From Sipunculus nudus (Eukaryota > Annelida > Sipuncula > Golfingiida > Sipunculidae): DNA of 64,000 nucleotides. The DNA is taken from assembly GCA_026874595.1 (NCBI GenBank), contig CM049306.1, positions 61,944,019 through 62,008,018 on the forward strand, read 5' to 3'. Below are positions 11,501-26,500 of this stretch, piece by piece. Under the pieces are notes generated by a model. The model was not told where the DNA came from. It saw nothing but the letters and a program-made list of their open reading frames with translations, and did no database searches. Each line of letters opens with the position of its first letter. Positions within the stretch are counted from its first letter, which is position 1. Made by a program: the position numbers and the translations under genes.

Positions 11501-14500
11501 GAGGAGATCTTGGAAGCGAGTAGGCAGTAAATCGCTGAAGTCTTCTGTGGGAGGCCAGTCCTTTAGCTTCAGGATAAGTGGGGTTCTTGTCTTCTCATCC
11601 ACCAGGCGTTCTGTTAATATACAAATCTCAATCAATCTTACACATCTATGGATTAGCAAAAAAAAAAAAAAAGAAATAATTAGGCAAAAAAAATAAAAGG
11701 TATGGTTCTCAGGCATCACCGGCATCAATTTTAACCCCTGCAACAAAAATTTTTAATTTGATTTTCATCTATCAATAAGATAAAATAATACAATTTTGAT
11801 AAGATTTCCTTTGATATGTAGTGCTTTTACCTGTTAAGGAAAAGAAATTCTGTTATTTTCATGCTTTTCCCTGATCATATGACATTTTTAAAGAAACATA
11901 CAAAAAAAGGTAAAAAAATAAAATATGGCCCGCCAAAAATGATTTCTGAATAAAAGTGCCCAAGAACCATACCCTGTTTTTGGGACCTTATTCCTTTAAC
12001 AAATGTACTTTACATATATATATAAAAAAAAAAAAAAAAATTTAAATGAGAATTAATCTTAGCTTTTTCTTTTGTTATCCACTTATCATAAAGCAACAAA
12101 TACATAAGGAAATTCTGTAAACAACTACATGAATAGGAGTGATTTTAGCCCATGGCAGACAAACAGACGGACGCTGTGCAAAAATGGTTGCAGGTGGCGC
12201 CACCAGTTTTGCATATGATAAAGAGCTATGTGAGATCTATACACATGCAGAACTTTGGCCTTATCGGTCAAACGGTTTTCGAGATGTGAGCTTTGATGTT
12301 GACAGCGTAAACTAGAAAGTAGGTGGCGCCACCTGTCATAAAATCAAGAGCTGTCCAGGATGTATTAACCTGCAAAATTTTAGGCAGATATGTCCAACAA
12401 CTGCCAAGATATGAGTGATTTTATCCCATGGCAGACAAACAGACAGATGCTGTGCAAAAATGGCTGCAGGTGGCGCCACCAGTTTTGCGTATGATAAAGA
12501 GCTATGTGAGATCTATACACATGCAAAATTTTGGCCAGAGATATGTGGTTGTATCTGTGGAAACAGACGCACAAATAGACGCTGGGCAGAGAAGAAAGGT
12601 CAGAGGTCAATGCGAATTGGTGAGGCACCAGTTCACATGTGACCCGATAATTGGTGTAAGTTTGGAAAACTCTGTACAGTAGTCTAAGAGGAATTCTCCA
12701 GAAACGAACGCCGCGGCGGCAGTGGCGGATGAACCCGGTCAAAAACATAGTATCAGCAAAACATTGTTTTGGTGGATATTAATATTACCTGAACAATTAC
12801 CTAAGACTGGATATTTTGCGTGGATATAGTTCAATGGTCACAACAAATTCTCACCTTGTACTACTTCAAAGCCATCCCAGAAGTCCTTCATGGGGTGTCC
12901 GACCAGGATCCCTCCGCTGTGACAGTTAACGAGGTCATTCTCTAGCTCACCAAACTCTTTGCTGAACTGCTCTGGGTGCCACAGATCCATGTTCAGCAGC
13001 CGATCACAATTTGAAACAAGTACTGGTTGACCCCTTTGCCATTGCTTCTGGAATAGTTTGAAGTTGCCCTTGTGTCGTGGTTCATGTAAACGCAACAACC
13101 GCCCATTATCAAGCCACGAATGAGGTACCTCCGGGAAGAGGAAACTAGTTTCTACCAAGGTGTGCTGTGGGATCGGGGAATCCCGACCCTGCATGGACGT
13201 GCCGTTCTTTGGGATGTAATGTTTAAGGGTTATTGCTTCCTGCTGAGGTTCTACTGGAATGTTTTTGTCTACCACCTTCTGAATGAAGTCATCTAGTGTA
13301 TTATGGATGGTTTTACTGGATTTGGATTGCTTCTCTGCGTTTGCTTTCATGTTTCTAGCAGTTTTTGTGAGCAGGTCCCGCAGTGTAGAACAGCCATTAC
13401 CATTCCTACGTGTAAGTTCTGACATGTCACAGAGAGGGGAATTTGACCCCTCTAACGCTGCCTGGGCCACAACCGCAGCACTGTCAATGCTTGTTCCACC
13501 AGCAGATCGCTTCTCATTCTTTTTGGCCTCTAGTAATTTTTCAATATTATTGCCTTCCATTGAAGCTACGTCAGCCAGCAAACTGAGAGGATCAAGCCCA
13601 TTGTCTAAAGAACCGTTAATGCCTCCTTGGCCTCCTGCACTTGTCTTTTTACACTTGTGATCATCAGCGACACCATTCACAGTAAGCTGGTCTTTGCTGT
13701 TAGGATCAGCAAATGCTTGGCTGACAGCACTCAACAATTGCTATCAAAAGAAAAAGAAAACATTCATTAGCAAAATGAATCAATAAGTTTGGGCAAGAAT
13801 CCAAATTTTCCAGTTTATGTATGAAGTAATTAAGCACTGGGTGGTTTATTACACATCAAATAAGCCATACTGGAACTAAAATCTACATTCAGTACACACA
13901 TGGATGTGCATGGACACATAAAATATCAGTCCATAAACCTATATTCAATACCCACACATACACATAAAAGAATGTGAATGGACACACAATCAATATCAGA
14001 TTGGATACTATTTAATTTCAAGTGATTATCATTGATATAAAAAAACAAGTTAATATTACACCATACAAAACAGAATTAAAATTTTAACTGTGCTGACTAT
14101 GTTCATTGGAAATTAATCTTCAAACCATAATTTGTTCTTCACTAATCTCTTTTTTCTTCACTATCCTCTCCAGCACAAAGTATTTTTTTTATTCAGGGAC
14201 TTTTTCTATATTTTCGGGAGCTATTAAAATATTTCAATGAAACTTGCAGCCCACTTGGTGTTAAGTTCAACCTTGGGTATGAATCAATGTGCTCACCTGG
14301 CTGACACCATTACACGCAGATAAGGCTGGCATTTTGCTGCGTCCACAAGGGCAGTTGCTATGGATTTTCCACTGGTCTCGTACATCGTGAATGATATCAC
14401 CGAGCTGCCAGAGAGCTAAAATAACAAAAAGAAATGTTTAGCATCAGTTAAGCATCAGTAATGACAATTCGGTGCTCGGACCAACAAAATGTGTTATCCT

Positions 14501-17500
14501 TGGTCACCTTAAAATATTACAACCTTTTATATGATGTAAATTCAGGGTAATTACTATATTTGCAGGTCTTTAGTTGCAGCTCCAAAATACACCAGTAGAA
14601 GGGATGGCTCATTGCTTTAATATACATGGAAATAGATCAATGTGGCCTCCACATCTTACAAAAGTGTTTAATCTTTTAAAATATTGGTTTTAAGTTACAG
14701 TATAAATTCATATGGCAGGGATCTTCTATAAAACCAACAAAAAGCAAGTTTTTATATAAATATATGAGGTCTGCCTCACAAAAATTCAGAACTTATGTTT
14801 ATCATTGGAGAAAAATTGAAGAACATACTTACCATTACTAGGGATGATTTGTGTTGGCATTAATTTTTCAGGTTCATGAGGCTGCCGGTTGGCACTACAG
14901 CTCAACCACTTGTGTCCTGCAGTCTCACAGTTGATGCATTTTGGATCCTGGCAGCCTCCTGTTTTTTCAGTTCGCAGTCTGTAGCAGTCAATGCACACAA
15001 CAAAGCCACACTTCTGGCATACCCAGTGCATGTTGAACAGCGTGGTGTCACATACATCACACATCTCACGCACTCCCTGCACCGCGCGCTTCCACGCAAC
15101 TTTGACTGTAAGACAGAACAACAAGGTAAACAGATCAGATTATACTCAGATGCAGATACTGAGAACATACCTGGATATCTTGTTTGATGAAGATAACTAG
15201 GCAGAATGTTTTTAATGAGTGGACAGCAGTAATGCCCAGTGTTAGTGAACAGTAGTAAGCAAGAATCTGTAAAATACCTTTAGAGAACTAGGTTCAAATT
15301 AAGGAGAAAATTATTCACTTGTCAAACATTTCAAATTAAAATGGTGGCATCCTCATAAAGTGTTGTAATTTAATACCGATCTCCTGCACTGCTGAACAAT
15401 GAAAAGGGAAACCACAGTTTTTCCCAACCTTTTTGTAACATCATGCTCAATGAAGCCATTTTATTGTATAATGTTTACATGAATATCACAATAGAACCTT
15501 GGGTGTTGAATAATAGTAACAAGAGAATGGTCAATAGTAACAAGAGAATGGTCAATGACAACACATTATAACACACTACAGTACTTACGGTCTTTGTCCT
15601 TGGATGCCCAGTCCATTGCTTCTTTTTCCTGTTCGACCAGCTCACAGAATTTATCCCCGACATTGGCTATAATGTACTTAGCCATCTCTATGTCGAGCTG
15701 CGGGTCTGCTACAGGGACCTTGGGTAGCCACAGCTCTACGTCCTCAGGGTCAGCATCCTGGGGCTCAGAGAAGCCCGCAATGGACAGGTATCCCTTCTGG
15801 CTGTACCTTAACCTGGAACAGGAATATTAGAAATTGTTTAAAACTTCACAGTTCTTTTACTTACAGCCCTACATTGGTATTATGGAATCGTTCATTACTG
15901 TATTTTCATTTAACACCATCTTTTTCCATCCTCAAACTTCCCAAATTATCTGTAGAATAAAAGGGAATTTCCGTTATTCTCAAAAGCAGCTACATGATCA
16001 AATCTTTTTTATCACAGAAAAAGACTCAAACAGTTAATAAAGGTTAGTGAAATTGTCTTTAAAGTTCTATCTTTTCTTGTAACTACAAAATAGGGGTTAA
16101 TGTTTTCAAACCCACCTGCGGAATGCGTAAAACCTGCAGAAGATGTTTGGTAGTTTCTTTTTGCGCTGCGAGGGTGTCATCTTACATTCTCGACACTTGA
16201 CGAGCTTTGGTGTGACTTCGCTGCATGAGCCTTCCTGCATGAACGGGGTCCCAGACTTCTTCAGCTGTCCCATGCTCACCTTGTTTAGAGGCTTGTTAGC
16301 CAATGCTGAAGATGGGTTTACTGTAATCAAACCAGTTAATAAATATCACACAAGGTCTAGTAGAATCTCTAACAAATGTGACATCCATCTTGTTCTATTT
16401 TTTTCCCATTAAGGCCACAGGGGCTGTGGCTGCATTTTGTTTATTGAAGGGTTGGTGCATTTTTCATTTGATCAATACAGTAAATGCTGGCATGGTATTT
16501 GTATGTTTTAAATTGAAAAAAAAAATTAATATCCTTTTGAACTAATTGAGAAAATTTACACAATGTACCGTTGAAAGTCAGAGCTCACACATGTTTGGTG
16601 CATGTTACTTGGTATCATACAACTTCAAGAGCAACATGATGTTAGTATATAAGCATACCTCTCAATGACCAGGACTGCATTGCAATTTGCAATATATATA
16701 TCACAGCAACACAAATCTATGGAACCTGTGATACTGTGCTAATACTGTGACTCACCATTAATCCTAGCTAAGTTTATGGGAGGTTTAAACTTGGCCTTCT
16801 TGCCTGAAGTGCTGGACGGCTGGTTCTCAGTCTTGAGATCATGAGTTTCACTCTTATCACTTTGCTAAAGAGGAAAGAAGATAGAAAATGTAACATTAAT
16901 TAAAAAAATTCAAATATATACTTAAAACTCCAAATTTTTATGACACTGCAGAATGAGTTGCCACCCCAATTATAATTGGCTTTGTTTCTAACAATGCACA
17001 AGAAAAACTGAAGAAAAACCATGGTCAATGACGCTCAGCTGAATTCAGGGAACCTTGAAAGTGGGTAAAATGACTTCCAGTGTGCTCAAAATAGTGCATT
17101 TTGCCAACAGACCTTAGGACTGGAGCCAGTCACCTTTTTCTATATCCAACTGCTACAATTTGTGCCCATCTGATTGATAGTGTGCTAAAATCATGTTCTT
17201 TCAAACAGCTCGCAGAAGATAGGTCACAGTGACATTTTTTCAGGTTTCAAAGAAATTTTTACAGAAACCTTCCTGGATGTTAATCAAATAAGAAGTTTCT
17301 AGGTCCAATTATAACCAATCATGCAAATCTGTCCTTTAGGGTGTTCAAACCATGTTCTTTCACATATCTTGCAGAATACAGGTCACTATGACCTTATTTC
17401 AGGTTTCCAAGGAGATTTTACATGGACCTCCCTGGGTGTCAAGTTAGAAGATTTCAGGTCCAATGGTTACAATTTGTGCCCTGTTAATGGTAGACCGCAT

Positions 17501-20500
17501 CTTTGAAGGTCTCAAAAATAAAAAAAAAAACACGTTAAAATTTTTAAAAATCCAAAGGCACCTCAAGTCTGCAGGAACTGATGAAACACTTCATGATCAA
17601 TATGCATGCAAAGAATCATGGCAATAAATGCATTAGTTATTAAGATACTGGAGCTTTTGTATCAAATTTTTAATTATTCTGGGGGGTGCTTACAAGCCCG
17701 ATAGCTCGGAGGAAATGGGTAACAGCTCTTGACCCAATTTCAGGTTTCCAATGAGATTTTTCATGGAATTCAATGGTCCAGATTCTCGGTTCAACAGTCA
17801 AGATTTGTGCCCTGTTAACGGACGACCTGACAGAAGACCGCATAGAGTGATAGCTATAGCTCAGATGACTGTCAGTCAGCTCAGCTAAAAATGTTTTCAG
17901 TCATTTTGCTGTTACAGCAACTGGCACAATTATTCTGTAACCATACTAACACCTACCTTCAATATGGAGAAACAATTACATGGGGGTCAATTTCGAGGGG
18001 TCAATCAAAGCAATGAAAATGTCGACATGTGGGTACCTATAAAAGTTGTAAATCTAATAACAAAATCAACAGAGTCAGTCTGAAGATTAAAAGAACATGC
18101 AGGTCCTTTGTTCTATACCAAATTTTATTACCCTCTATTTACAATGCCATTTGATGATAAGTTCAGTGTTTTGGCCATGCAACCAAATCATGTTGGACAC
18201 GAATGATTAATTACAGATGTCAAAATATCACTATCAATCTGAATGGACTGTGGTTAAATTATCTAGTAAAATGCTGAGGGCATCCTCCTGCAAGTGACTC
18301 CACCTACTGACCAAGTAAGACATTAATATATGAAGCACCATCAACATACAAGTGACCCATGGATCATGGTGCTCAGCTTACGTATTTGCTTAATTAGCAA
18401 GAAAGCTACTTTTGTAACAAAAGAAGAACCTAATTGTTGGATACTTGGTTGGTTGGGCAGGGAAGAACAGATGACTTTGCAGTTGACTGACCAGAAACTA
18501 AACAGAAGTTATCCATACTATTCCTGCCATGGTACATAAGTGGGGATATTTTTTCAAGATTTCAACAATTACAAAACAAAATGACCTTCAGGGTGCTCAA
18601 AATCTTTTTATACTATAACTTGTCCAATGTAGGCCACCATGACCTTGTTTTTAGAGTTTCAGGACCCTTTGGATGTCAAGGTAGACTTTTCTAAGTTTTA
18701 ATTTTTCCCTGGTTGTAGGTTGAGGGCAGGGGATGAAGTTGACTGAACATGATTATTTCTTTTACCTTGAGCTTCTTATTTTTTCTTGCTGCCTTTCTTT
18801 TACTTGACCCACTTTCTGTATCTTCTGTCTTTTGTTTTTTACTGCTGCTGCCACCTCCAGATTTTCGCCTTTTCTGCTTTTTTCCAGAACTATCTGGTCC
18901 CTGGGGTGAAAAATTATAATGGCTGGTATAGACAATGTGGCAGCTATAATTCAATTTGTAGTTTGATTAAAAAAAGCTAATTTTATTTCTTTTAAACTGT
19001 TTTTTTGTGAACAATGTAAAGGAAAACATTTCAATGTAAAGTTTTAATTTGATGTTATTGTCCAGTTATATTGTTTTTACTGCACTTATGAAATATTTCT
19101 GCATGATATGGTTTTGGTTTCATTCAAATTAAATATGAAAATATTGCATGTTTAAAAGACTATAGTTAAACAAATGTTTTTTAAATCAAATCTACAGCTC
19201 CTACAAAACTAGTAGAAGTGTGGTGGGTATCTCATCAAGTCATGTTACAATGTTAGGTGCATAAATCAATGTAACCTATTAGCTGTCATCAAAACACTAA
19301 GTAAAAAGTAATACCCAGGACCTCCCTGCTCCAGAATTAATGCACAAAATAGCACCGCACAACTTATAATGAGCTTGTTACCCCTGAGCAAAGAATTCTC
19401 ACATGTAATTCTAGGATCTCACAAATGATGTGCAGGATATCAGCAGATAATAATAGATGCCCAGTTAATAATAGACCTGAAAACTGTGATTCAGGACATC
19501 CTCGCTAATTGTTCAAGCTCATTAGTGAGGAGAAGTGTAAAGGCCCATCACACCAGTCTGATAATCAACTTCAAGCTTTTCAATATGATACTGCTTATTA
19601 ACACTGTACTTAAACTACTATTGATACTTAATTAATAATATTATAATTAACTTCATTAAGTTTTGCAACAGTCCAACTGATATGATTGATCCTATTTAAT
19701 CCTTGGCGAAATATTACATATCACTATTTCCTAATACCCATCCAGTGCTGCAACATTTTACATAAGGTTGTATCTGTTAGATAAATGAAAACAGGCATGT
19801 TCTGTAGAATGAAAGAACCTACCTGAGATTCTGTGTCAGATGCAGAGGTGCTTGAATTATCCTCCTTAACAGAGGACACCTCTACTGATGAGAATGGCCG
19901 CGACCCTCCACCATCTGTGCTACATATACTGCCTGCATCAGACTTCTTGTCACGATCCTCATCAGAGTAGCGCTGGAGTAACGCTTTCTTCAGACCCTTG
20001 GTATGGCTGCTGGAGCCACCACTATTGGGCGAGGCTGAAGGTTCACATGCCTTGACATTGGGAGGCGGACTCTCGGCACTGAGAGTATCACTGTCTGTAT
20101 CAATGTAACCATTGGCTACTCTATTTATAGTGTCCATGATAGATGAACTGGAACTCACGGGCATGCTGCTTGCTGTGGAAGTGGCTGCTGCTTGTGACAC
20201 TGGTGCTGTTTGGGGTGGCTGTGTGCTGCTTTCTGGAGCTGGTGCTGCTGCTGTTGATGTTTGTTTGGGTGGAGGTGATGCTGTTTTGTTATTTGTAACT
20301 GGAGGGTTACTGTCCTGATGTTTATGTGAAGCACTGACTTTATCTTTTTCACTTTTTTCATTGTCTTGGTAAAAGGCTGTCTGCACTGCATTTTCTACAA
20401 AAGTCCTGAAGCTATCCATAAAACCTGAATTCAGTGAAATAGTGGGCTGCTGGCGGGCATTGGAGGGTTGTGAGATCACACTGGGAGTTCCGCTGGTGTT

Positions 20501-23500
20501 TGTGCTTGTGACTGGTGATTTACTTGGGTTGCCAGGACTTTGGTGGTGTGTGTGGGCCCCTGGTTCTAACTTGGGCTTCTTTGGGCGGCCCTGTTCTTCT
20601 TTGGTCCTACGTTTGTTTGGGCCCTGGCCAGAACTGGAGTGAGATGTGGCAGTCTGAGTGTGATGGATAGAGAGGTCTTGGACTGGAGCGTTTTCAGTTG
20701 CTTCTTTGTGCTGGACCTCCACTGTGGGTCGTACAGTGCTAGCTAAAGCACCATTACTGTAGATAGGATTTGGGATGAGCCCCTGCTGGATCAAGGTTTG
20801 TGTGAAGTTAGCGATAGTGTGGGCTGGCAGTGTGGTTGGGGCGGACACAACGGTGGTAGTGGTGGCTGTGGTGTTGGCAGGGATGCTGCGGTTAATAGCT
20901 ACCACAGACTGAGCAGTTGTGGCAGCGCTGTGACACAGGAGGGAGGAAGAGCTTGCTAGGTCAATAGGCCTCAGTGCTTCTGCAGACAACTGGTGGGGAC
21001 TAGCTACATGAAGAGGGCTACCTGCTGTAGCCTGAGTAGTGATGGCACTAGAAGGAATCACAGATGATACGGACAGTGTGGTTGATATACAAGCAGGATG
21101 AGGATAGGAGGCTGGAGGGATTCCCCTCATATCTTTGGCTTTGTTCTCCACTATAACAGAACTTTTTGTGACGTGATGAGGGGAACTTTTTCTTAGGGGT
21201 GGTGGTGACAGGGCATTTTTTACATCCTTCCCTTTTGGAGGGTGTGCAGGGTGACTTTTCTCTGATCCTGCTCTGCCAGTTTCTTTCAGTCCATGTTGAT
21301 ACAGTTGGTCTGGTGATATATAACTGTGTCTGAATGGCTTGTACCCATAAAGGCTGAAGTTTGCTTCCTGTTGTTTAGATGGAGATGCAGTAATAACACT
21401 AGCATTGGAAACATCCATTTTCCTGTCTGCATGACCAGATTTCATTAGCACATCCCGCAGCCGATGACCCTCAGCATGCCCCAGACCACTTTCACACATT
21501 GTGTTAAGCTTCCTTCTCAGAGCCTCTGTGGCTTCCTCAGTGCTGTGATGAAGGTTGCTCATCTCATGTTCTCTCGGTTTCTGGAAAATAAACACAACCA
21601 GGTTCAGTGCTAAAGTGATGTTTGGAACTTACAGACAGGCCTGACTGACATATATACATCCTGCTATCTATGTTTACTATGCCACTAACCAATCAGTATG
21701 GTGCTGGCTGGAGTTGCTACCAGCTGTGGGGATCCATAAAACCAACCTTTCTGCTGCTGTAACAGCCATGAGTGGCAGGGCTTTCCAGGCTGTTTATGCA
21801 GTAGAGATTGATTTTGCTCCTTGCCTGCACCAAGTGAAGGGCAAGAAGCCCCCACATGACTGATCACAAGATACTGGCAAGGCTGGAACAAATTAATGCC
21901 ATCTATTGATTGGCAGACGCCCATTATACCCTGTACAAAGCATACCCCTACCTGCTGCTGGCTCAGATGAGAGACCAGTCAATTTACATCCAGGCCAGCA
22001 GACCCCACAGCCCCAACAGGGAATGCTGGCCTTGGGGATTTATATCCACTTTGCCACATGTAATGCTGCCTTGACTGACCCATATGTTGGCTGTGGAATG
22101 TATGCAAGGAGCTCCTCCACTGAACTTTAGCAGAGATTATTTTTAAGTAACATTGTACATGCTGTATCAAACACTGTGTACCTGAGTCGATGAGAACTTG
22201 CCTGTTGGGTATAGTTATGACAGTGCATGGGGAGGTGGAGAGGATAACCAGACTCATTGATATGCTGCTCTTTCAGCCAAGTATTAGGGAAAAATCAAGC
22301 AGTATCATGAGTATTGGTTTCACTTTCACATTCAATATAAACCTGGTTATAACTAGTTTTTATAAGTGCTATATAAGGTTAGGTTGATATAATCTGATAC
22401 TTAACTACGTTTTGATTCAATGTACTAAGTGGTTCACATTTTTAACTTGGGTTAAAGCCACAGACATTCAATACAACAGTATTTGGGACAGCTATGGAAT
22501 TGTATGATGGATGCATTTATTAGATTAGAAAACCAAAATTATATTCATTTTAAGGCAAGTAAATGCTGCAGGTGTACACTCTTTCAGTTGTGATATTCTT
22601 ATTAAACAAGGGACCCATGGGTCACAGCACTCAGCTGAATTTAAAATTTTTTTGCAAATTGAGTTACAGCCGTTTTTCTTTTTAATTTTTGGTAATGCAA
22701 AATATACTTTTTTTCCCTTGTTTTATATAAATAAGCACTTGTAAAGCTTAGAGGAATTGGCTGTGCTATCAAATTCTAAATTAATGTTTGACTAGCAAAT
22801 ACTGTGCACTTTTACCAAAGATGCAGGAGCCTCTCATGATCAAGTATCAGTATTTCAGCTATGTGACAGTAAAATGTGCGGAAAATAACCACTTCACTGG
22901 GAATGTATGAATCCCTGTCAGTTATGGAATAAGGAAGTAAGTGTAAATTAGCTGAAGTATAATATAAGCATTTAATTTATTTTGCAGCTATATACTTAAA
23001 ATAAAGATTGAAGAACACTTGCATTTTTTCTACACATAAGTTGATTAACAATTTAAATTGCATCATCATATATCCCTAATTTTGTCAGATAAAACAACAT
23101 TTTGCATCAATTGTATATATTGTTTCACCACAAAAATATGTCTTATTTAGAATTCACAATTCTAAATTGCCCCTTTATTTATCAATTATTCGGCTCATGC
23201 AGGAATGGTTATATATGCTGATATATATGATGGGTTTAACTATATTTTAATTTGTTTAAATTATTAAAAAGGAAATCAATTTCTTTAAACATGCTACATT
23301 ACCTCTGGATTAGTCCTTCAATTACTATCTCAAACAAAGTTTGAAAACAGCAAACAATAACAATTATTGCATTGTACTTGGCTAAAATTGCTCTGTGTGT
23401 GCGTGTGGGGGGGGGGGGATGGGTAATATGAGAATTTCTGTACACCTGGGACAACAGGGGTGCTCAACCAGTGTTGCATTACTAATAAGGTTATTCCTGA

Positions 23501-26500
23501 AGTGACCAGAAGTGGGCTGCCTGGGGAATGCCGATGCAAATCAATACAATAGGGCCTCAAAATAAAAATTCAATTTCTAGCCTAATTTTTCAGCTTTTAT
23601 TTTCAAATTTCATATTTTAAAAGATTAAATTCTTATTTATTCATAATGTGAAAATTTTAAAATTCAAAAGTGCTTATACCAAAAAAATGTGTCATGGTCC
23701 AAGTTGGGCCATGGTCAAAGGTACTGATTTTACAATAATGCTAATAACTTAGAAATTTATGAAATTCTGATCTGATTTCTAGTATTCAATTAAATATTGA
23801 TCAAATGAAGATATATCCTTTGTAAAAAGTCCTTTGCCTCTACAATTATCTAGTTAGTTGAGCAAATATATTTCAGGATATTCACATTATGTTTGAGCCT
23901 CATAACTTCAAAAATTTAAGCAATATTGACCTAATTTCTGGTATGTACATAGGAAATATATGCAGAAATGGTTATATAAAACATTAATACATTACATTAA
24001 CACCAGTGGTTTTCACAGTGGGCAGTTTGGAAGTGTAACAATAGATTTTTACCTGAAATCAAAGGTTTTTCCTCAATTTCTCTACGGAACATTTTTTCTG
24101 TTTGGTAGAAAAACTTGGGGACATCTAACTGTATGTAGAATTTAGTATTTGTAGGTCCAAAATTTGGTTTAAAAACATAGCTGGCCAGCTGGACAGCGGA
24201 CAAAGGACCACCACTATACCTCAGCTGACTTTAAGTCAGCTGAGCTAAACAATCTTTCATGCACCAGTGATTTTTCAATTTGTGATGTCATTACTGCAGA
24301 TTTGCCAGACAATCTAGGACTTGACTTGTTCAACCATCCCAAGATTAGAAAAAGTTGTTCCTCACTGAATGGAATGAAAAAAAATCTTTGTAATGCTTAC
24401 ATGTATCTTACAAAATAGCCACAGAGAAAATATCTGACATTTCAACAGCAGAGTATCTGATAACACACAGTCAAAGTATCTGATACTTAAGCAGCAGAGA
24501 AAATATGTTCACACCAAGAAAAAATATCTTGGATTTCAGCAGCAGAAAAAATATCTGTTCACATAGAGAAAAGATATCCGACACTTCAGCAGCAGAGAAA
24601 ATATCTGTTCAAACAGAGAAAATATCTGTTCACACAGAGAAATATCTGTTCACATAGAGAAAAAATATCTAACACTTCAGCAGCAGAGAAAATATCTGAC
24701 TGTTAACCCACAGAAGGTATTATCTAGTTAACACACAGACAACTTTATCTCGCAGCTCAGCCACAGCAAAAATATAATCCAATTTTATCCTAAACAAATA
24801 TTCTGCCAGAGAAACTGAACACAAGTAAAGTGTGTTGGAGTAATGGACAGGATGCTAGTACTGTAGTAGACAGGAAAACACACACGCTGAGTTGAGTTTG
24901 GTCGACTTACATCTGTAGGTTTGACATGCTGGTTGGACTCCTGCTTGGTTGAGGAAGGTGACTTGTGAGTGGTGGTATGAGAGGCCGCTGCCGGGTTGCC
25001 TGAGTTAGGAGAGTGCCTAGGCAGTCCCAATGTGATGGAAGGCATCCACGTGCCTGATGCCACAGCCTGCAAGACAGCACACACTTTTTCAGTCAGTGCT
25101 GGTTTACTAGTGCTACTACAGCAAGCTAGGGAATGACTGACCAGGAAGGATCCAAAGCAAAGCCACAGACAACAGGTCTACACACATACCAACACCAAAA
25201 TCTGCTCAACTCTACCACTACAAGCCACAACAGGAAGTAATAGGCCACAGCTCCAAATAACAACCAGGCTGGTCCTGAGCACCTGCCTGTAACTCCAACC
25301 CTACAGCAATGCAGATAGTAGAAAAAAAAGAAAATGAGGCAGATACATGCCAAGGGAGTTGTTAATATCAAGGTGTGTAAGAAATATGTTTATTAAGCTG
25401 TCGGAGAAGAAAAACAGCTGGGGATTCCAATCCAGGGAGAGTAATTTTACAGCAGGGTCTACTTCTATTGAATCTGCCCCCCCCCCCCCCCCCCTTGCCA
25501 TTCAAACTAAGTACACATCAAAATCACAGTCAGTAAGCAATCTAATGTACCTGTAACATTATCCACTGCCCGCCTACTTTCACGTTACTCCAATTATTTG
25601 CCACAAACCCTTTAATTTTATGCTCCGTCTATTAAACATCACAGACAGTTTAATGAGGTGGCTTTTATCAGTGACAAGCCAAGCGCTGCAGCAATCAGTT
25701 AACAACAGTAGTTATTGTGCTGTATGCAAATGGGCCATCAATTTATTAATTCTAACAATGATCAGGATTATATACACAACCAGACTCATTATATACACTT
25801 GCAACAAATGTGGTGAAAACCTATTTGGAGTGACAACTTAAGAATTTATGTGAGGTTTAGTATGTACACATGATATGCATGAGTAGTAACAGGCCCCACC
25901 AGTTTCTGTGCACTTTACAAAACATGTTTGGCATACACTGTTTCACTTTTCCTTGAGACTCAAGAGGTCAAAGGGCAGCAGTGGCCCCATGTCATGACCT
26001 TGTATGATCATCAGACTGGAAGATCACTTGGTATGGGAATGTGTATACCAGGGCTGGCTTTATTCATATCAGCTCAGCTGGAACAACATCTGTCAAACTG
26101 GTAACCACAACCAACAATGGCTTGGTAACATGGCCTTCTTATACACAAGAGAGTAAACGTTTTTACTAGTCATCAACAAGGGACCTATGGGTCACTGTGC
26201 TCAGCTGACGTTAACCTTGAAGGTAAAAATCTAAAATAATATCTAATGGAGATAAAGTGTAAGAGGAAGAGGTAATAAAGGCCATGGTTGGTTTATATGA
26301 TTGGTTTGTATTGATGAGCAAGAAATTGTTGCCAAAAATATTTTGTGACCTGACCATGTGTTTCCTAATGTTGAAACTAAAGCATGTGAGCAGTTTGTGA
26401 ACAAATGATCTGTACTATTACCATGATCATTAGTTGGTTTTTCGATTAACTGTTGACATTTCAGTAGTTTACACATTTGTTCAATTGAATCTATTTTTTT

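Larger units (their letters stand above)
13741..16755 (-). other. Introns between exons 11 and 16
   Basis: Introns at 13741-14296, 14416-14832, 15106-15588, 15813-16115 and 16321-16755, all about 300-560 nt. They are AT-rich with ordinary splice sites. No repeats or other features were recognised. Confidence 0.6.

Noticed and set aside
13283-13660. 125-codon plus-strand open frame
   Set aside because: Shadow of KDM3 exon 16, with no protein features of its own.
20112-20642. Plus-strand and alternative minus-strand frames in this region
   Set aside because: Shadows of KDM3 exon 9. The Gln/His-rich minus-strand frame is a frame-shifted reading of the same Ser/Thr/Pro codons.
24411-24760. Regularly repeated motif resembling a repeat-spacer array
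   Set aside because: Spacers are short, variable and themselves related, and the context is an animal intron. It is a minisatellite, not CRISPR.
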